64,000 nt of DNA from Pedobacter chinensis (GCF_003339865.1 NZ_QPKV01000006.1:186001-250000), one strand, 5' to 3'; counted from the stretch's first letter, positions 1 to 9,743 are shown. Made by a program: numbers and translations. The notes: generated by a model not told the origin, from the letters alone.

Positions 1-2
1 TA

Positions 3-1157
3 GAAACCGCTGTTGTTGCCGATGCTTTCAAAATTATGAAGGAACATAAAATTGGTGGTATTCCGGTGGTGACCAGTGATAATAAATTAGTGGGCATCAT
101 TACCAATCGTGACTTGCGTTTCCAGAAAAATATGCAACGCCCCATTGCTGAAGTAATGACTAAGGATAATTTAATTATTGCTCCTGAAGGTACAACTTTG
201 GTTCAGGCAGAAGAAATTCTTCAAAACCATAAAATCGAGAAATTGCCAGTAGTAAGTAAAGATGGATATTTAAGTGGTTTAATTACATTTAAAGATATTT
301 CTAAAGTTAAAAATTACCCGGCAGCCTGTAAAGATGAACGTGGCCGTTTACGCGTAGGTGCTGCAGTAGGTGTAACTGCAGATACCATTCAACGTGTTGA
401 TGCCCTGGTTAAAGCCGGAGTTGATGTGATTACAATTGATACTGCCCACGGGCATTCAAAAGGAGTAGTTGATAAATTGAAAGAGGTTAAAGCTAAATAT
501 CCTGACCTACAAGTTATTGTTGGTAACATTGCAACTGGAGCTGCGGCTAAATTCTTGGCAGATGCCGGTGCCGATGCGGTTAAAGTAGGGATTGGTCCAG
601 GTTCAATTTGTACAACCAGAATTATCGCTGGTGTCGGTGTTCCTCAATTGTATGCTGTTTATGAGTGTGCCAAAGCCCTGAAAGGTACAGGCGTTCCGGT
701 TATTGCCGATGGTGGTATTAAACATACTGGTGATATCGCAAAAGCAATTGCATCAGGTGCAAGCACGGTAATGGCAGGTTCGTTGTTTGCAGGTGTAGAA
801 GAATCACCAGGTGAAACCATCATTTATGAAGGTCGTAAATTCAAATCTTACCGTGGAATGGGATCTATTGAAGCAATGGAACAAGGGTCTAAAGATCGTT
901 ATTTCCAGGATGTAGAGGATGATATTAAAAAACTAGTTCCTGAAGGAATTGTTGGTCGCGTGCCTTTCAAAGGCACATTGGCAGAAGTAATGTATCAATA
1001 TATAGGTGGTTTGCGTGCCAGCATGGGTTATTGTGGTGCAGGAAGCATTGAAGCTTTACAGGAAGCTCAATTTGTGCAAATCACAGCTGCTGGTATGCGT
1101 GAAAGTCATCCACATGATATTACGATCACTAAAGAAGCGCCAAATTATACAAGATAG
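3..1157 (+). CDS. guaB: IMP dehydrogenase, 3' part (5' end outside window)
   Basis: Oxidises IMP to XMP with NAD+, the committed step of GMP synthesis in the cytoplasm. The frame is open to the left edge, so the gene starts upstream; the ATG at 36 is internal. What is present begins inside the CBS pair (two copies of a 'PVV...L.G.IT..D' pattern in the first ~95 residues). The catalytic TIM barrel follows, with the active-site loop GPGSICTTR that carries the IMP-binding cysteine, then [10 protein letters not shown] and the YRGMGS flap region. The C-terminus looks complete. A hairpin terminator follows. Family assignment is firm. Confidence 0.97.
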   Translation, partial: ETAVVADAFKIMKEHKIGGIPVVTSDNKLVGIITNRDLRFQKNMQRPIAEVMTKDNLIIAPEGTTLVQAEEILQNHKIEKLPVVSKDGYLSGLITFKDISKVKNYPAACKDERGRLRVGAAVGVTADTIQRVDALVKAGVDVITIDTAHGHSKGVVDKLKEVKAKYPDLQVIVGNIATGAAAKFLADAGADAVKVGIGPGSICTTRIIAGVGVPQLYAVYECAKALKGTGVPVIADGGIKHTGDIAKAIASGASTVMAGSLFAGVEESPGETIIYEGRKFKSYRGMGSIEAMEQGSKDRYFQDVEDDIKKLVPEGIVGRVPFKGTLAEVMYQYIGGLRASMGYCGAGSIEALQEAQFVQITAAGMRESHPHDITITKEAPNYTR

Positions 1158-1211
1158 TCTGAAGTTCGAAAAATCGGAAGATTTATAACTCTAATTTGGA
1201 GATAAATACAG

Positions 1212-1243
1212 CGGGGCATCGGTAACGATAGCCTCGTTTTTTT
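1212..1243 (+). terminator. Rho-independent terminator after guaB
   Basis: GGGGCATCG, loop GTAA, CGATAGCCTC, then a run of seven or more T. The stem has one bulged base. It sits 55 bases after the guaB stop. Confidence 0.7.
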
Positions 1244-1257
1244 GTGCAGATTCCCGC

Positions 1258-1500
1258 CGAATGTCATTAGGTTAAGAAAAAAACAAATAATAATTGTCAT
1301 TCTGAACGCAGTGAACACCGCGAAGCAGCTACGAAGTAAATCCCTAACCCATGGGCATTGTACCTGGTTTACTGCTGAATTGTTTTTGTAAGGGAGTAGT
1401 GCTGTTTATTAATTTTTGTGTTGCATCGGCTGCGGATTCTTCACTGCGTTCAGAATGATTGCTATTGGCTTAACTTAATGACATTGGATTCCCGCTGCGC
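1258..1500. repeat. Dispersed inverted-repeat element downstream of guaB
   Basis: The arms TCATTCTGAACGCAGTGAA (near 1299) and TTCACTGCGTTCAGAATGA (near 1439) are inverted copies. An outer pair, AATGTCATTA(A/G)GTTAAG near 1260 and its inverse near 1467, encloses them. The left outer arm with its A-rich tail recurs near 42261. No ORF of note lies inside. It resembles the repetitive palindromic elements common in intergenic DNA of this group. Confidence 0.6.
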
Positions 1501-1564
1501 GGAAAGACGAGTAGGGTTAAAATAACGAGTAAGGTTAAATTTATTTGCCAAATAATTAGCAAGT

Positions 1565-1628
1565 CAATCGCCAATAAAATAAATTTAACAAAATAAAATT
1601 TGGCGATTGCTTTTTTTTAATATATTTG
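1565..1628 (+). promoter_or_regulatory. Promoter and inverted repeat upstream of the leader ORF and TonB receptor
   Basis: A Bacteroidota-type promoter: TTTG at 1599-1602, 18 bases, then TATATTTG at 1621-1628. A 9-bp perfect inverted repeat, CAATCGCCA (1565-1573) and TGGCGATTG (1601-1609), overlaps the -33 element. It could be an operator or a DNA hairpin. Transcription would start near 1635, ahead of the small ORF at 1662. Confidence 0.55.
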
Positions 1629-1661
1629 TCGACTAAATCTATAGATTTAATATAATTAACC

Positions 1662-1745
1662 ATGAAACGAACTAATCAAAACTTAAAAAAATGCTGTTGT
1701 TGCCGTTTATACGCTCAAACCAAACGATTCCGAACGGAGCAATAA
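1662..1745 (+). CDS. Putative 27-residue Cys-rich leader peptide
   Basis: An ATG-to-TAA frame of 27 residues, MKRTNQNLKKCCCCRLYAQT followed by KRFRTEQ. It contains four consecutive Cys codons (tgc tgt tgt tgc) and many Lys/Arg. It lies between a good promoter (1599-1628) and the TonB-dependent receptor start at 1779, 33 bases away. No family is recognised. The position and the Cys run suggest a translated leader that senses cysteine or thiol/metal supply, by analogy with attenuator peptides. That role is inference; the alternative is a chance ORF in the 5' UTR. Confidence 0.45.
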   Translation: MKRTNQNLKKCCCCRLYAQTKRFRTEQ

Positions 1746-1778
1746 TTAACAAAATCTAAACCAAACATATTTATAATC

Positions 1779-4358
1779 ATGAAACAAAGTTTACTAATCT
1801 TATTCTCTTTAATATTTTCAGCCAGTTTCGTATTCGCTCAAAATACGGTAACTGGTGTAGTGAAAGGTGCCAATAATGCTACTATACCTGGCGCAACCGT
1901 AACAGTAAGAGGAACTAATACAGCAGTAGTTACTGATGCTAACGGCGCTTTTACCATTAATGCAAAACAACAACCACCATTTTATATCCGAATCAGTTAT
2001 GTTGGGTATAAACCTCAGGATTTCCAGATTTTAAAACTTCAGGATACACCTATCGAATTGATTTTGGTTGAGGATACACAACTTGATGAAATCGTGGTGA
2101 CCTCGAGAAGACGCTCGGAAGTGTTACAGGATGTACCTATTCCGATTACGGTTATCGGTGGGCAAACAGCAGAAAATGCAGGAGCATTTAATGTTAATCG
2201 TTTAAAAGAATTGGTCCCATCGGTACAGTTATATGCATCAAATGCCAGAAATACTACGCTTAACATTAGGGGGTTGGGTTCAACATTCGGTTTAACTAAC
2301 GATGGAATCGATCCTGGAGTGGGCTTTTATGTGGATGGAGTTTACCATGCCCGTCCTGCTGCAACATCTACAGATTTTCTTGATATTGAACAAATAGAAG
2401 TTATTCGTGGTCCTCAAGGCACCTTGTTTGGTAAAAACACTACAGCAGGTGCATTTAACATTACCACAACCAAACCCACTCTAAACCCCACAGCGAAAGT
2501 GGAATTGAGTGTTGGGAATTATAATTTCATCCAGGCAAAAACATCAGTTTCTGGAAGTGTGGCAAAAAATCTTGCGGCTAAAATATCAATCTCCGGTACT
2601 CAAAGAGATGGTACAATTTGGAATACCAAAGAAGAACGCAGATACAGCGGGCAAAATAACCTTGGTTTTAAAGGCCAGTTATATTATACACCATCAGATA
2701 GATTACAGGTGTTGCTAAGTGGCGATGTGAGTATCCAGCATCCTGCAGGCTATCCATTGGTAATTGCGGGTGTAACCCCAACAGAAAGAAGTGCTTATCG
2801 GCAATATGCAAGAATCGTTTCGGATTTGGGTTATCCGCAGCCAAAAATAGATCCTTTTTCCAGAGAAATAAACAGCAATACACCCTGGAGACACAACCAA
2901 TCTATTGGCGGTATTTCCTTAAACGTGGATTATAAAATTGGCGGTGGAACGCTTACTTCTACCACTGCCTGGAGATTCTGGAATTGGGATCCTACAAATG
3001 ACAGGGATTTCTCTGAAATATCTGCCCTTACAAAATCTCAGGGTAACACACATCATGATCAATATTCACAGGAAATTAGATATGCCGGAAATATAACAGA
3101 TAAATTAAGTGGTGTAATAGGTGTTTTTGCCCTTAGCCAGGATTTAAAAGGATTAGGTCAAACTGAAGAAGTAGGCAAAGACCAATGGAGATTTGTGCAG
3201 ACTGGTAATACAGGTAGCCAGGCTTTATACTCAACACCTGGTTTGTTAGATGGCTTCGGCATCAAAACCAATTCAACAATTAAATCATTAAGTACGGCAA
3301 TTTTTGCACAGGTTGACTGGGAATTTTTAGAACACCTTCATATTTTACCTGGTTTGAGATTTACTTATGATAAAAAAGATGTTGATTACGACAGAGCAAC
3401 CTATGGAGGTTTGCAAACTACAGATGCAACTTTATTAAGTCTTAAAGCAGCTGTTTATAGTAATCAGCGATTCAATACCAGTACAGAAAACAATAATTTA
3501 TCAGGTAACGTTACTTTGTCATACCGTCCCAATCCTAAATTAAATGTCTACGGAACTTTCTCAACTGCTTATAAACCAGTAGGTGTTAATGTTGGTGGTT
3601 TACCAACAACATCTACAGGAGAAGCCGATTTGTCTTTAGCGGTAGTAAAACCCGAATATGTAGAACATTATGAATTAGGTGTTAAAACAAAGCCGATTAA
3701 AGGTGCGATATTAAATTTATCAGTTTTTAATACAGATATTAAAGATTACCAAACCAATGTTCAGTCTCCGCAATTGGGTGTAAACAGAGGGTATCTTGCC
3801 AATGCAGAAAAAGTTAATGTAAAGGGATTAGAGGTTGATGCGACATATCAACTGGAAAGATTTTTATCTTTAAACGCTGCGGTAGCTTATCTTGATGGTA
3901 AATATGTAACTTTTACGAATGCTCCTTTGCCACTTGAAGAAACAGGACATACAGAAATTATTAATGGCACAGCTACACAGATTGCATTTAAAGATGCTTC
4001 AGGTGGCAGATTACCAGGAATATCAAAGTGGAATATTTCCGGAGGCACAGAATTGAGTACATCAGGAAGTTTAGCTACCAAACCTGGCCGGTACTTCGTT
4101 GCTGGCGATGTGAGTTATCGTTCAGAATATTCTTCAAATGCAACACCTTCGAGTGTTTTAAACGTTCAGGGTTATTCATTATTGAATGCGAGGTTAGGAT
4201 TTAAATCAGAAAAATTCTCAGTTTTTGTTTGGAGCAGAAATATTGCAAACAAAAATTACTATGAGCAATTGCAGGCTGCTGCTGGTAATTCAGGATTATA
4301 TGCTGGTGTACTTGGTGATCCAAGAACTTACGGAGCCACTTTCCGTTTTAATTTCTAA
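1779..4358 (+). CDS. TonB-dependent receptor
   Basis: An outer-membrane active transporter energised by TonB; the substrate is unknown. Residues 1-20 form a signal peptide (ending SFVFAQ). Residues ~23-105 are a carboxypeptidase-D-like regulatory domain (TGVVKGANNATIPGATVTV). A plug follows, with VTSRRRSEVLQDVPIPITV and the typical IEVIRGPQGTLFGKNTTAG stretch. The rest is a beta-barrel ending in FRFNF with the expected terminal aromatic. At 859 residues it is the size of single-component receptors of the siderophore/small-molecule type rather than SusC. No SusD partner is adjacent. It probably shares a transcript with the small Cys-rich ORF upstream. Confidence 0.92.
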   Translation: MKQSLLILFSLIFSASFVFAQNTVTGVVKGANNATIPGATVTVRGTNTAVVTDANGAFTINAKQQPPFYIRISYVGYKPQDFQILKLQDTPIELILVEDTQLDEIVVTSRRRSEVLQDVPIPITVIGGQTAENAGAFNVNRLKELVPSVQLYASNARNTTLNIRGLGSTFGLTNDGIDPGVGFYVDGVYHARPAATSTDFLDIEQIEVIRGPQGTLFGKNTTAGAFNITTTKPTLNPTAKVELSVGNYNFIQAKTSVSGSVAKNLAAKISISGTQRDGTIWNTKEERRYSGQNNLGFKGQLYYTPSDRLQVLLSGDVSIQHPAGYPLVIAGVTPTERSAYRQYARIVSDLGYPQPKIDPFSREINSNTPWRHNQSIGGISLNVDYKIGGGTLTSTTAWRFWNWDPTNDRDFSEISALTKSQGNTHHDQYSQEIRYAGNITDKLSGVIGVFALSQDLKGLGQTEEVGKDQWRFVQTGNTGSQALYSTPGLLDGFGIKTNSTIKSLSTAIFAQVDWEFLEHLHILPGLRFTYDKKDVDYDRATYGGLQTTDATLLSLKAAVYSNQRFNTSTENNNLSGNVTLSYRPNPKLNVYGTFSTAYKPVGVNVGGLPTTSTGEADLSLAVVKPEYVEHYELGVKTKPIKGAILNLSVFNTDIKDYQTNVQSPQLGVNRGYLANAEKVNVKGLEVDATYQLERFLSLNAAVAYLDGKYVTFTNAPLPLEETGHTEIINGTATQIAFKDASGGRLPGISKWNISGGTELSTSGSLATKPGRYFVAGDVSYRSEYSSNATPSSVLNVQGYSLLNARLGFKSEKFSVFVWSRNIANKNYYEQLQAAAGNSGLYAGVLGDPRTYGATFRFNF

Positions 4359-4385
4359 TATTTTTTCTCTCTTATATTTGGTTAG

Positions 4386-4416
4386 AAGGGGTAGTGTAAT
4401 GCTACTCCTTTTTTTT
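4386..4416 (+). terminator. Rho-independent terminator after the TonB receptor
   Basis: Stem AAGGGGTAG / CTACTCCTT around loop TGTAATG, followed by a T-run, 28 bases after the stop codon. Confidence 0.75.
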
Positions 4417-4647
4417 GTTTTGTAGTCTGCTGTAAAGGGATTCGCCTGCGATATGCAATTCCCCGCTTTTAGAGGTGTGCTGCAGGACGGGTGTTTTTAC
4501 TACGTTTCGCTTGATTATAAAAAGGGACATTAAATTAAGTTCCGTAATTGCTTTCTAAATCATAAAAATAAACCTGTAACAGCTTTGTGCAGAATTAAAA
4601 TTTATAGAAAGACGATAAAATCTTAACTTCGGTAAATTTTAATCTAA

Positions 4648-5241
4648 ATGAATAAGCTTAATTCCGTTTGTGTTTATTGCGGATCAAACTTTAATGGCGA
4701 TGTGCAGTTACGCAGTGCAATCAAACAATTGGCAGAAACCCTTGTAAAGCAGCATATCAGATTGGTTTATGGCGGTGGGAGTGTTGGTGTAATGGGTGTT
4801 ATAGCTGACGATGTTTTGCAATCAGGCGGTTTGGTAACAGGAGTTATTCCTCAGTTTTTGATGGATAAGGAAGTCGGGCATAAAGGTGTTACTGAAATGA
4901 TCATTACTGAAAACATGCATCAGCGGAAACAAAAAATGGCAGATCTTAGCGATGGTTTCATCATTTTACCCGGAGGTTTTGGCACTCTTGAAGAATTTTT
5001 TGAGGTGCTTACCTGGTTGCAACTTGGCCTACACAATAAACCAATCGGCGTACTAAATGTTAATGGTTTTTACGATCCGTTATTTGCTCAAATGGAAATG
5101 ATGGTACAAAGTAAATTTCTAAAACCAGCTAATCGCGATTTAGTTTTCAACGAATCTGATGCTGAAGTTTTAATCAATAAAATGGATGAATTTTCAGCAG
5201 TGCCAGATGAAGTTTGGTTCAGAGAACGAAATTTAACTTAG
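4648..5241 (+). CDS. LOG-family (TIGR00730) nucleotide phosphoribohydrolase
   Basis: A Rossmann-fold protein of the LOG ('lonely guy', formerly annotated lysine decarboxylase) family, which splits nucleoside 5'-monophosphates into base and ribose 5-phosphate. The N-terminus SVCVYCGSNFNG and YGGGSVGVMG form the nucleotide-binding part. The hallmark PGGxGTxxE appears as ILPGGFGTLEEFFE, with the Arg of the active site in HQRKQKMADLSD. 197 residues is a normal length. In bacteria the physiological substrate is usually unknown, so the hydrolase activity is a family expectation. Confidence 0.9.
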   Translation: MNKLNSVCVYCGSNFNGDVQLRSAIKQLAETLVKQHIRLVYGGGSVGVMGVIADDVLQSGGLVTGVIPQFLMDKEVGHKGVTEMIITENMHQRKQKMADLSDGFIILPGGFGTLEEFFEVLTWLQLGLHNKPIGVLNVNGFYDPLFAQMEMMVQSKFLKPANRDLVFNESDAEVLINKMDEFSAVPDEVWFRERNLT

Positions 5242-5310
5242 TTGGCCATTTTGCCAATTTACGAACCAGCAATTTAACAATATTACAATATAATAAATTA
5301 AAAATTTCCA

Positions 5311-5775
5311 ATGCAAATCATTACTTCACACGCAGAATTTGAACAATATCTGGGCAAAGAATTAGGTGTTTCTTCCTGGCATACCATCACTCAGGAACAA
5401 ATAAATAAATTTGCCGATGCTACTTTAGATCATCAATGGATTCATGTAGATGAAGAAAGAGCGCAAAATGAAGGACCTTTTAAAGCAACAATTGCCCATG
5501 GATATTTAACACTATCTTTAATTCCTTATTTATGGAAAGAGATCGTTGATATCCAAAACCTGAAAATGGAAATTAATTATGGTATCGAAAATTTAAGATT
5601 TGCACAGGCAGTTACCGTAAACAGCAAAATCAGATTAAGAGCAAAGTTATCATCAATTGTAAATCTTCGTGGAGTTACCAAAGTACACATGAGTATTGAA
5701 ATGGAAATTGAAGATCAAAAGAAACCGGCTTTTAATGGAGAAGTAGTTTTCTTATATCACTTTATAACAGCTTAA
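5311..5775 (+). CDS. MaoC-like (R)-specific enoyl-CoA hydratase
   Basis: A single hot-dog-fold protein of 154 residues. The hydratase-2 motif is visible as FADATLDHQWIHVDEERA, where Asp and His are the catalytic pair, followed by IAHGYLTLSLIPYL. Such proteins hydrate trans-2-enoyl-CoA to (R)-3-hydroxyacyl-CoA. It lies 69 bases after the LOG gene on the same strand and may be cotranscribed. It converges on the next gene with only 23 bases between stops. Confidence 0.88.
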   Translation: MQIITSHAEFEQYLGKELGVSSWHTITQEQINKFADATLDHQWIHVDEERAQNEGPFKATIAHGYLTLSLIPYLWKEIVDIQNLKMEINYGIENLRFAQAVTVNSKIRLRAKLSSIVNLRGVTKVHMSIEMEIEDQKKPAFNGEVVFLYHFITA

Positions 5776-5798
5776 TATTTCTGCCCCAGCTTATAAAT

Positions 5799-6260
5799 TT
5801 AATCCTTTTTGAATTTCTTTTTGATAAATCCGGTTAGCGATGCATCATCCAAATCTTCTAAAGTGCTTAACTCCAGCTCAAGCGCTTTAGTGCTGATTTG
5901 AATTTCTATTAACGAAATAATTAATGAAATCATAAAGAATATTAAACTCAGAGCGAAGAGGATCTCTGCAACCGTATTCCATTCTAAATAAATGAAAAAC
6001 ATGCAAAATAAACAGCTGGCAAAGCTTAAAACTCCAAACGCCTGCATGTTTTTGATTAATTTTAACCGGTACCTTAAATTCTGAATCTGGTTTTGCAGAC
6101 CAATATTTTTCTCTCCCTCTTCGTACTTTGCTTTTAAACTCCTCACTAAGGCTGCGAGTGCTAAAAAACGATTGGTATAAGCCAGCATGATTAAGCTGAT
6201 GGCAGGGAATAATAATGCGGGGATATTTACGGTTAACTCCATTTGCTGAGATTTATCCAA
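5799..6260 (-). CDS. DUF2721 family membrane protein
   Basis: A 153-residue membrane protein: an N-terminal hydrophobic segment (NIPALLFPAISLIMLAYTNR), a charged middle (RSLKAKYEEGEKN...RLKLIKNMQ), two further hydrophobic segments (~72-120), and an acidic/Lys tail ending IKKKFKKD. The pattern fits DUF2721, whose function is unknown. It is monocistronic and convergent with the MaoC-like gene. Confidence 0.75.
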   Translation of the reverse strand: MDKSQQMELTVNIPALLFPAISLIMLAYTNRFLALAALVRSLKAKYEEGEKNIGLQNQIQNLRYRLKLIKNMQAFGVLSFASCLFCMFFIYLEWNTVAEILFALSLIFFMISLIISLIEIQISTKALELELSTLEDLDDASLTGFIKKKFKKD

Positions 6261-6311
6261 AACTAATCATTAACCGCAGCGTGCGCAAGATTTTTCGCAA
6301 AGGGCAATAAG

Positions 6312-6571
6312 TTGGGCGCTTAGTTTTTAGCCGCAGATTCGCAGATTTGTTTTAAAGGCAGTTTTTTACAACAATGCACGCTGAGTTTTACACAGAGTTT
6401 GGCGCTTAGTTTTTAGCCACAGATTCGCAGATTTGTTTTAAAGGCAGTTTTTTACCACAATGCACGCTGAGTTTTACACAGAGTTTGGGCGTTTAGTTTT
6501 TAGCCGCAGATTCGCAAATTTGTTTTAAAGGCAGTTTTTTATCACAACGCACGCTGAGTTTTTACACAGAG
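6312..6571. repeat. Three tandem copies of an ~86-bp repeat
   Basis: Units begin near 6312, 6399 and 6486 (period 86-87 bases). Each contains a CGCTTAGTTTTTAGCC box, CAGATTCGCA(G/A)ATTTG, AAAGGCAGTTTTTTA and CACGCTGAGTTTT(T)ACACAGAG. Copies differ by only a few bases. There is no coding potential. The gap 6261-6751 holds nothing else except a short 'TTTGCGATTTTTCC...TTTGCGGTTAA' stretch of the same dispersed family. Confidence 0.85.
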
Positions 6572-6751
6572 AAAAACCGAGTTGAGATTTTTAGCTATGT
6601 TTTTATCTGAGTTTCATTGTGTACGTTGCTGTTTAATAAACTTCTTTTCTTTGCGATTTTTCCTTTGCATTCTTTGCGGTTAAAAAACTTGCTATACCAG
6701 AAACCGAATTGGTCGCAATATTTTTTGTAAAATAAAATTTAAATTGCCATC

Positions 6752-8380
6752 ATGAATATTGAATTCAATAAAAACGAGGATGTGAATAAACAATTGGTTT
6801 ACGAACTAAAAACCAGATTGAAAAAAATCTATCAGGGTGGTGGTGAAAAAAATGCGGCCAAACAGAAAGAAAAAGGTAAGTTACTGGCTCGTGAACGTAT
6901 TAAATACCTCATTGATAAAGGGTCAAATTTTTTAGAAGTCGGTGCTTTTACTGCTGATGGGATGTATGCAGAACAGGGCGGTTGCCCTTCCGCAGGAGTA
7001 GTTTGTGGCATAGGTTATGTAAGCGGCAGGCAATGCATGATTGTAGCTAACGATGCTACGGTAAAAGCTGGTGCATGGTTCCCCATGACGGCAAAGAAAA
7101 ATTTACGGGCGCAGGAAATTGCCATGGAAAATCGTTTGCCGGTTATTTATCTGGTGGATAGCGCAGGTGTTTATTTGCCGATGCAGGATGAGATTTTTCC
7201 TGATAAAGAACATTTTGGCAGAATGTTCCGTAACAATGCAATCATGTCCTCCGAAGGAATTGTACAGATTTCGGCTATTATGGGGGCATGTGTGGCAGGA
7301 GGTGCTTATTTGCCCATTATGAGTGATGAAGCAATGATTGTTGATAAAACGGGTTCGGTGTTTTTAGCGGGATCTTATTTAGTTAAATCGGCCATTGGTG
7401 AAGAAGTAGATAATGAAACTTTAGGCGGTGCGACAACACACTGCGAAATTTCGGGTGTAACTGATTACAAACATCCAAATGATGAGGCCTGTTTGGATAG
7501 TATTCGTAAGATCATGAGCATGTTAGGTGCTCCTCAAAATGCCGGATTTGATAGAATTAAACCGGCAATGCCAAAAGAAAATGAAGAAGAATTGTATGGA
7601 TTGTTGCCCGAGAATCGTGATAAGCCATACGAAATAATGGATATCATCAATCGATTGGTTGACCATTCTGAATTTGAAGAGTATAAAAAAGGTTACGGAC
7701 AAAGCATTGTTTGCGGTTTAGGTCGAATTGACGGTTGGGCTGTTGGCATTGTGGCTAATCAACGTAAAATAGTAAAATCGAAAAAAGGAGAAATGCAGTT
7801 CGGTGGTGTGATTTATTCAGACAGTGCTGATAAAGCAACACGTTTTATCATGAATTGTAATCAGAAAAAAATTCCATTGGTTTTTCTGCAGGATGTAACA
7901 GGTTTTATGGTAGGGAGTCGTTCAGAACACGGCGGCATCATTAAAGATGGCGCTAAAATGGTTAATGCGGTAGCCAATTCAGTAGTTCCTAAGTTTACCA
8001 TTGTTATCGGGAATTCATACGGTGCAGGTAATTATGCCATGTGCGGCAAAGCTTACGATCCACGTTTAATTTACGCCTGGCCAACAGCTAAAATTGCGGT
8101 AATGGGAGGCGCTCAAGCCGCGAAAACTTTACTTCAAATTCAGGAGGCATCATTAAAAGCTAAGGGAGAAGTGATCACACCAGAAAAAGAAGCCGAACTT
8201 TTGAAAGAAATTACGGATAAGTATGATCGTCAGACTACACCATATTATGCGGCATCGAGGCTTTGGATAGATGGAATTATTGATCCTTTAGAAACCAGAA
8301 AAGTGATTTCTATGGGAATCGAAGCTGCTAATCAATCACCTATCACGAAGAAATTTAATGTTGGAGTTTTACAAACATAA
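6752..8380 (+). CDS. Acyl-CoA carboxylase carboxyltransferase subunit (methylcrotonyl-CoA carboxylase beta-like)
   Basis: Transfers carboxyl from carboxybiotin to an acyl-CoA. Its 542 residues span both crotonase-like halves of a carboxyltransferase. The N-half has KGKLLARERIKYLID, the oxyanion-type GACVAGGAYLPIMSDEA and VFLAGSYLVKSAIGE. The C-half has VFLQDVTGFMVGS and GNSYGAGNYAMCGKAYDP. The FPDKEHFGRMF and GGATTHCEISGVTDY stretches resemble methylcrotonyl-CoA carboxylase beta more than propionyl-CoA carboxylase. No biotin carboxylase/carrier subunit is adjacent, so its partner must be elsewhere. Substrate choice is inference. Confidence 0.88.
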   Translation: MNIEFNKNEDVNKQLVYELKTRLKKIYQGGGEKNAAKQKEKGKLLARERIKYLIDKGSNFLEVGAFTADGMYAEQGGCPSAGVVCGIGYVSGRQCMIVANDATVKAGAWFPMTAKKNLRAQEIAMENRLPVIYLVDSAGVYLPMQDEIFPDKEHFGRMFRNNAIMSSEGIVQISAIMGACVAGGAYLPIMSDEAMIVDKTGSVFLAGSYLVKSAIGEEVDNETLGGATTHCEISGVTDYKHPNDEACLDSIRKIMSMLGAPQNAGFDRIKPAMPKENEEELYGLLPENRDKPYEIMDIINRLVDHSEFEEYKKGYGQSIVCGLGRIDGWAVGIVANQRKIVKSKKGEMQFGGVIYSDSADKATRFIMNCNQKKIPLVFLQDVTGFMVGSRSEHGGIIKDGAKMVNAVANSVVPKFTIVIGNSYGAGNYAMCGKAYDPRLIYAWPTAKIAVMGGAQAAKTLLQIQEASLKAKGEVITPEKEAELLKEITDKYDRQTTPYYAASRLWIDGIIDPLETRKVISMGIEAANQSPITKKFNVGVLQT

Positions 8381-8467
8381 AATTTACTACCTAAAACAGC
8401 TTAGAACAAGTAAGGTCTTAAATGAATTCAGGTATTTTAGGTGGCAAAAAACAATTATATTTAAGGC

Positions 8468-9631
8468 ATGAAAATCTTTCCGCTACTATTCATACTTGCA
8501 TTTTTTCAAATCAATTCATTTGCTCAAAATTCAAAAAAAATACATCAGAAGGCCATTGTTATTGATACGCATGGTGATATCATGTTCAATCAGATTAAAT
8601 CCGGAATAGATATTGGCAAACTTCAATCCAAAGGAAATTTCGATTTGATCCGGGCAAAACAAGGTGGTTTGGATGTTCAGTTTTTTTCCATTTGGTGCGA
8701 TGAAAAAGGTGGATATGCACTTGCCAACAGACAAATAGATTCGCTGTATAGCTTAATCAAAAGATATCCGAACAGGATACAACTGGTTAAAACTGCAAGT
8801 GAACTGGAGAAAACTGTTAAGGAGAAGAAACTGGCCGCAATGATTGGTGTAGAAGGTGGTCATATGATTGAAAACCGTTTGGATTATATTGATAGTTTGG
8901 CGAAACGGGGAATGGCTTATTTAACATTAACCTGGAACAACAGTACCGCCTGGTCCAGTTCAGCAGCAGAGGAAACTTCTGGAAAAATAAAATCTGAAAA
9001 TGCTGGTTTAAACAATTTTGGAAAACAAGTGGTTCAGCAACTCAATAAACTTGGAGTTTTGGTTGATTTATCTCACGTTGGCGAAAAGACTTTTTATGAC
9101 GCCATTGCTACAAGTTCAAAGCCTGTAATTGTTTCTCATAGTTGCGCTTACCGCCTAAATCCTGTTCCCCGAAATTTGAAAGATGAACAAATAAAAGCCG
9201 TGGGCAAAAATGGCGGTGTAATTTGCATCAATTTTTATAGTGGCTTTTTGGATTCTACCTACGATACTAAGGTTAAGAGTTTCTTCGCTAAACATGATTC
9301 AGAATTAAAAATGCTTTCAGAAAAATATGGCAGGAGCAATGCCATTGATACTTTAATCGCTAATCATCAGGCAGATGCTGATGCCACCAGGCCACCAATT
9401 TCACTATTGATTAAACATATCAATCATGTTGTTGGATTAATTGGGGTTGATCATGTAGGTTTAGGTGCCGATTTCGATGGGGCGGAATCTTTTCCGCTGG
9501 GGATGAATAGTGTTGCTGATTATCCTAAAATTACATCGGAATTGATAAAAAACGGCTATTCGGAAACGGATATTAAAAAAATCCTTGGTGGTAATGTGAT
9601 TAGACTGATTAGAGAGAATAAAGGGGAATAA
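8468..9631 (+). CDS. Membrane (renal-type) dipeptidase, peptidase M19, secreted
   Basis: A dinuclear-zinc amidohydrolase-fold dipeptidase that cleaves L-Xaa-L/D-Xaa dipeptides. A signal peptide (residues 1-20, ending NSFAQ) sends it to the periplasm. Metal ligands of the family are visible: the HxD pair H35-G-D37, bridging E129 (GVEGGH), H203 (VDLSHVG) and H224 (IVSHSC). GLGADFDG near the C-terminus is also typical. 387 residues is normal for the family. It is monocistronic; the -7-like TATATTTA just upstream is weak. Confidence 0.92.
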   Translation: MKIFPLLFILAFFQINSFAQNSKKIHQKAIVIDTHGDIMFNQIKSGIDIGKLQSKGNFDLIRAKQGGLDVQFFSIWCDEKGGYALANRQIDSLYSLIKRYPNRIQLVKTASELEKTVKEKKLAAMIGVEGGHMIENRLDYIDSLAKRGMAYLTLTWNNSTAWSSSAAEETSGKIKSENAGLNNFGKQVVQQLNKLGVLVDLSHVGEKTFYDAIATSSKPVIVSHSCAYRLNPVPRNLKDEQIKAVGKNGGVICINFYSGFLDSTYDTKVKSFFAKHDSELKMLSEKYGRSNAIDTLIANHQADADATRPPISLLIKHINHVVGLIGVDHVGLGADFDGAESFPLGMNSVADYPKITSELIKNGYSETDIKKILGGNVIRLIRENKGE

Positions 9632-9712
9632 ATCAATTCTTTTAGTTATTGCTTCTTTTTTCAAAACGAGGATACAACATGTTAATAAGTAAACTATGTT
9701 GACAATGCATAC

Positions 9713-9743
9713 TTGCCAACAATTATTTAAAGCATTAAATTTG
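9713..9743 (+). promoter_or_regulatory. Bacteroidota-type promoter of trxB
   Basis: TTG at 9713-9715, 20 bases, TAAATTTG at 9736-9743. A transcription start near 9750 would leave about 28 nt of leader before the ATG at 9778. Confidence 0.6.
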
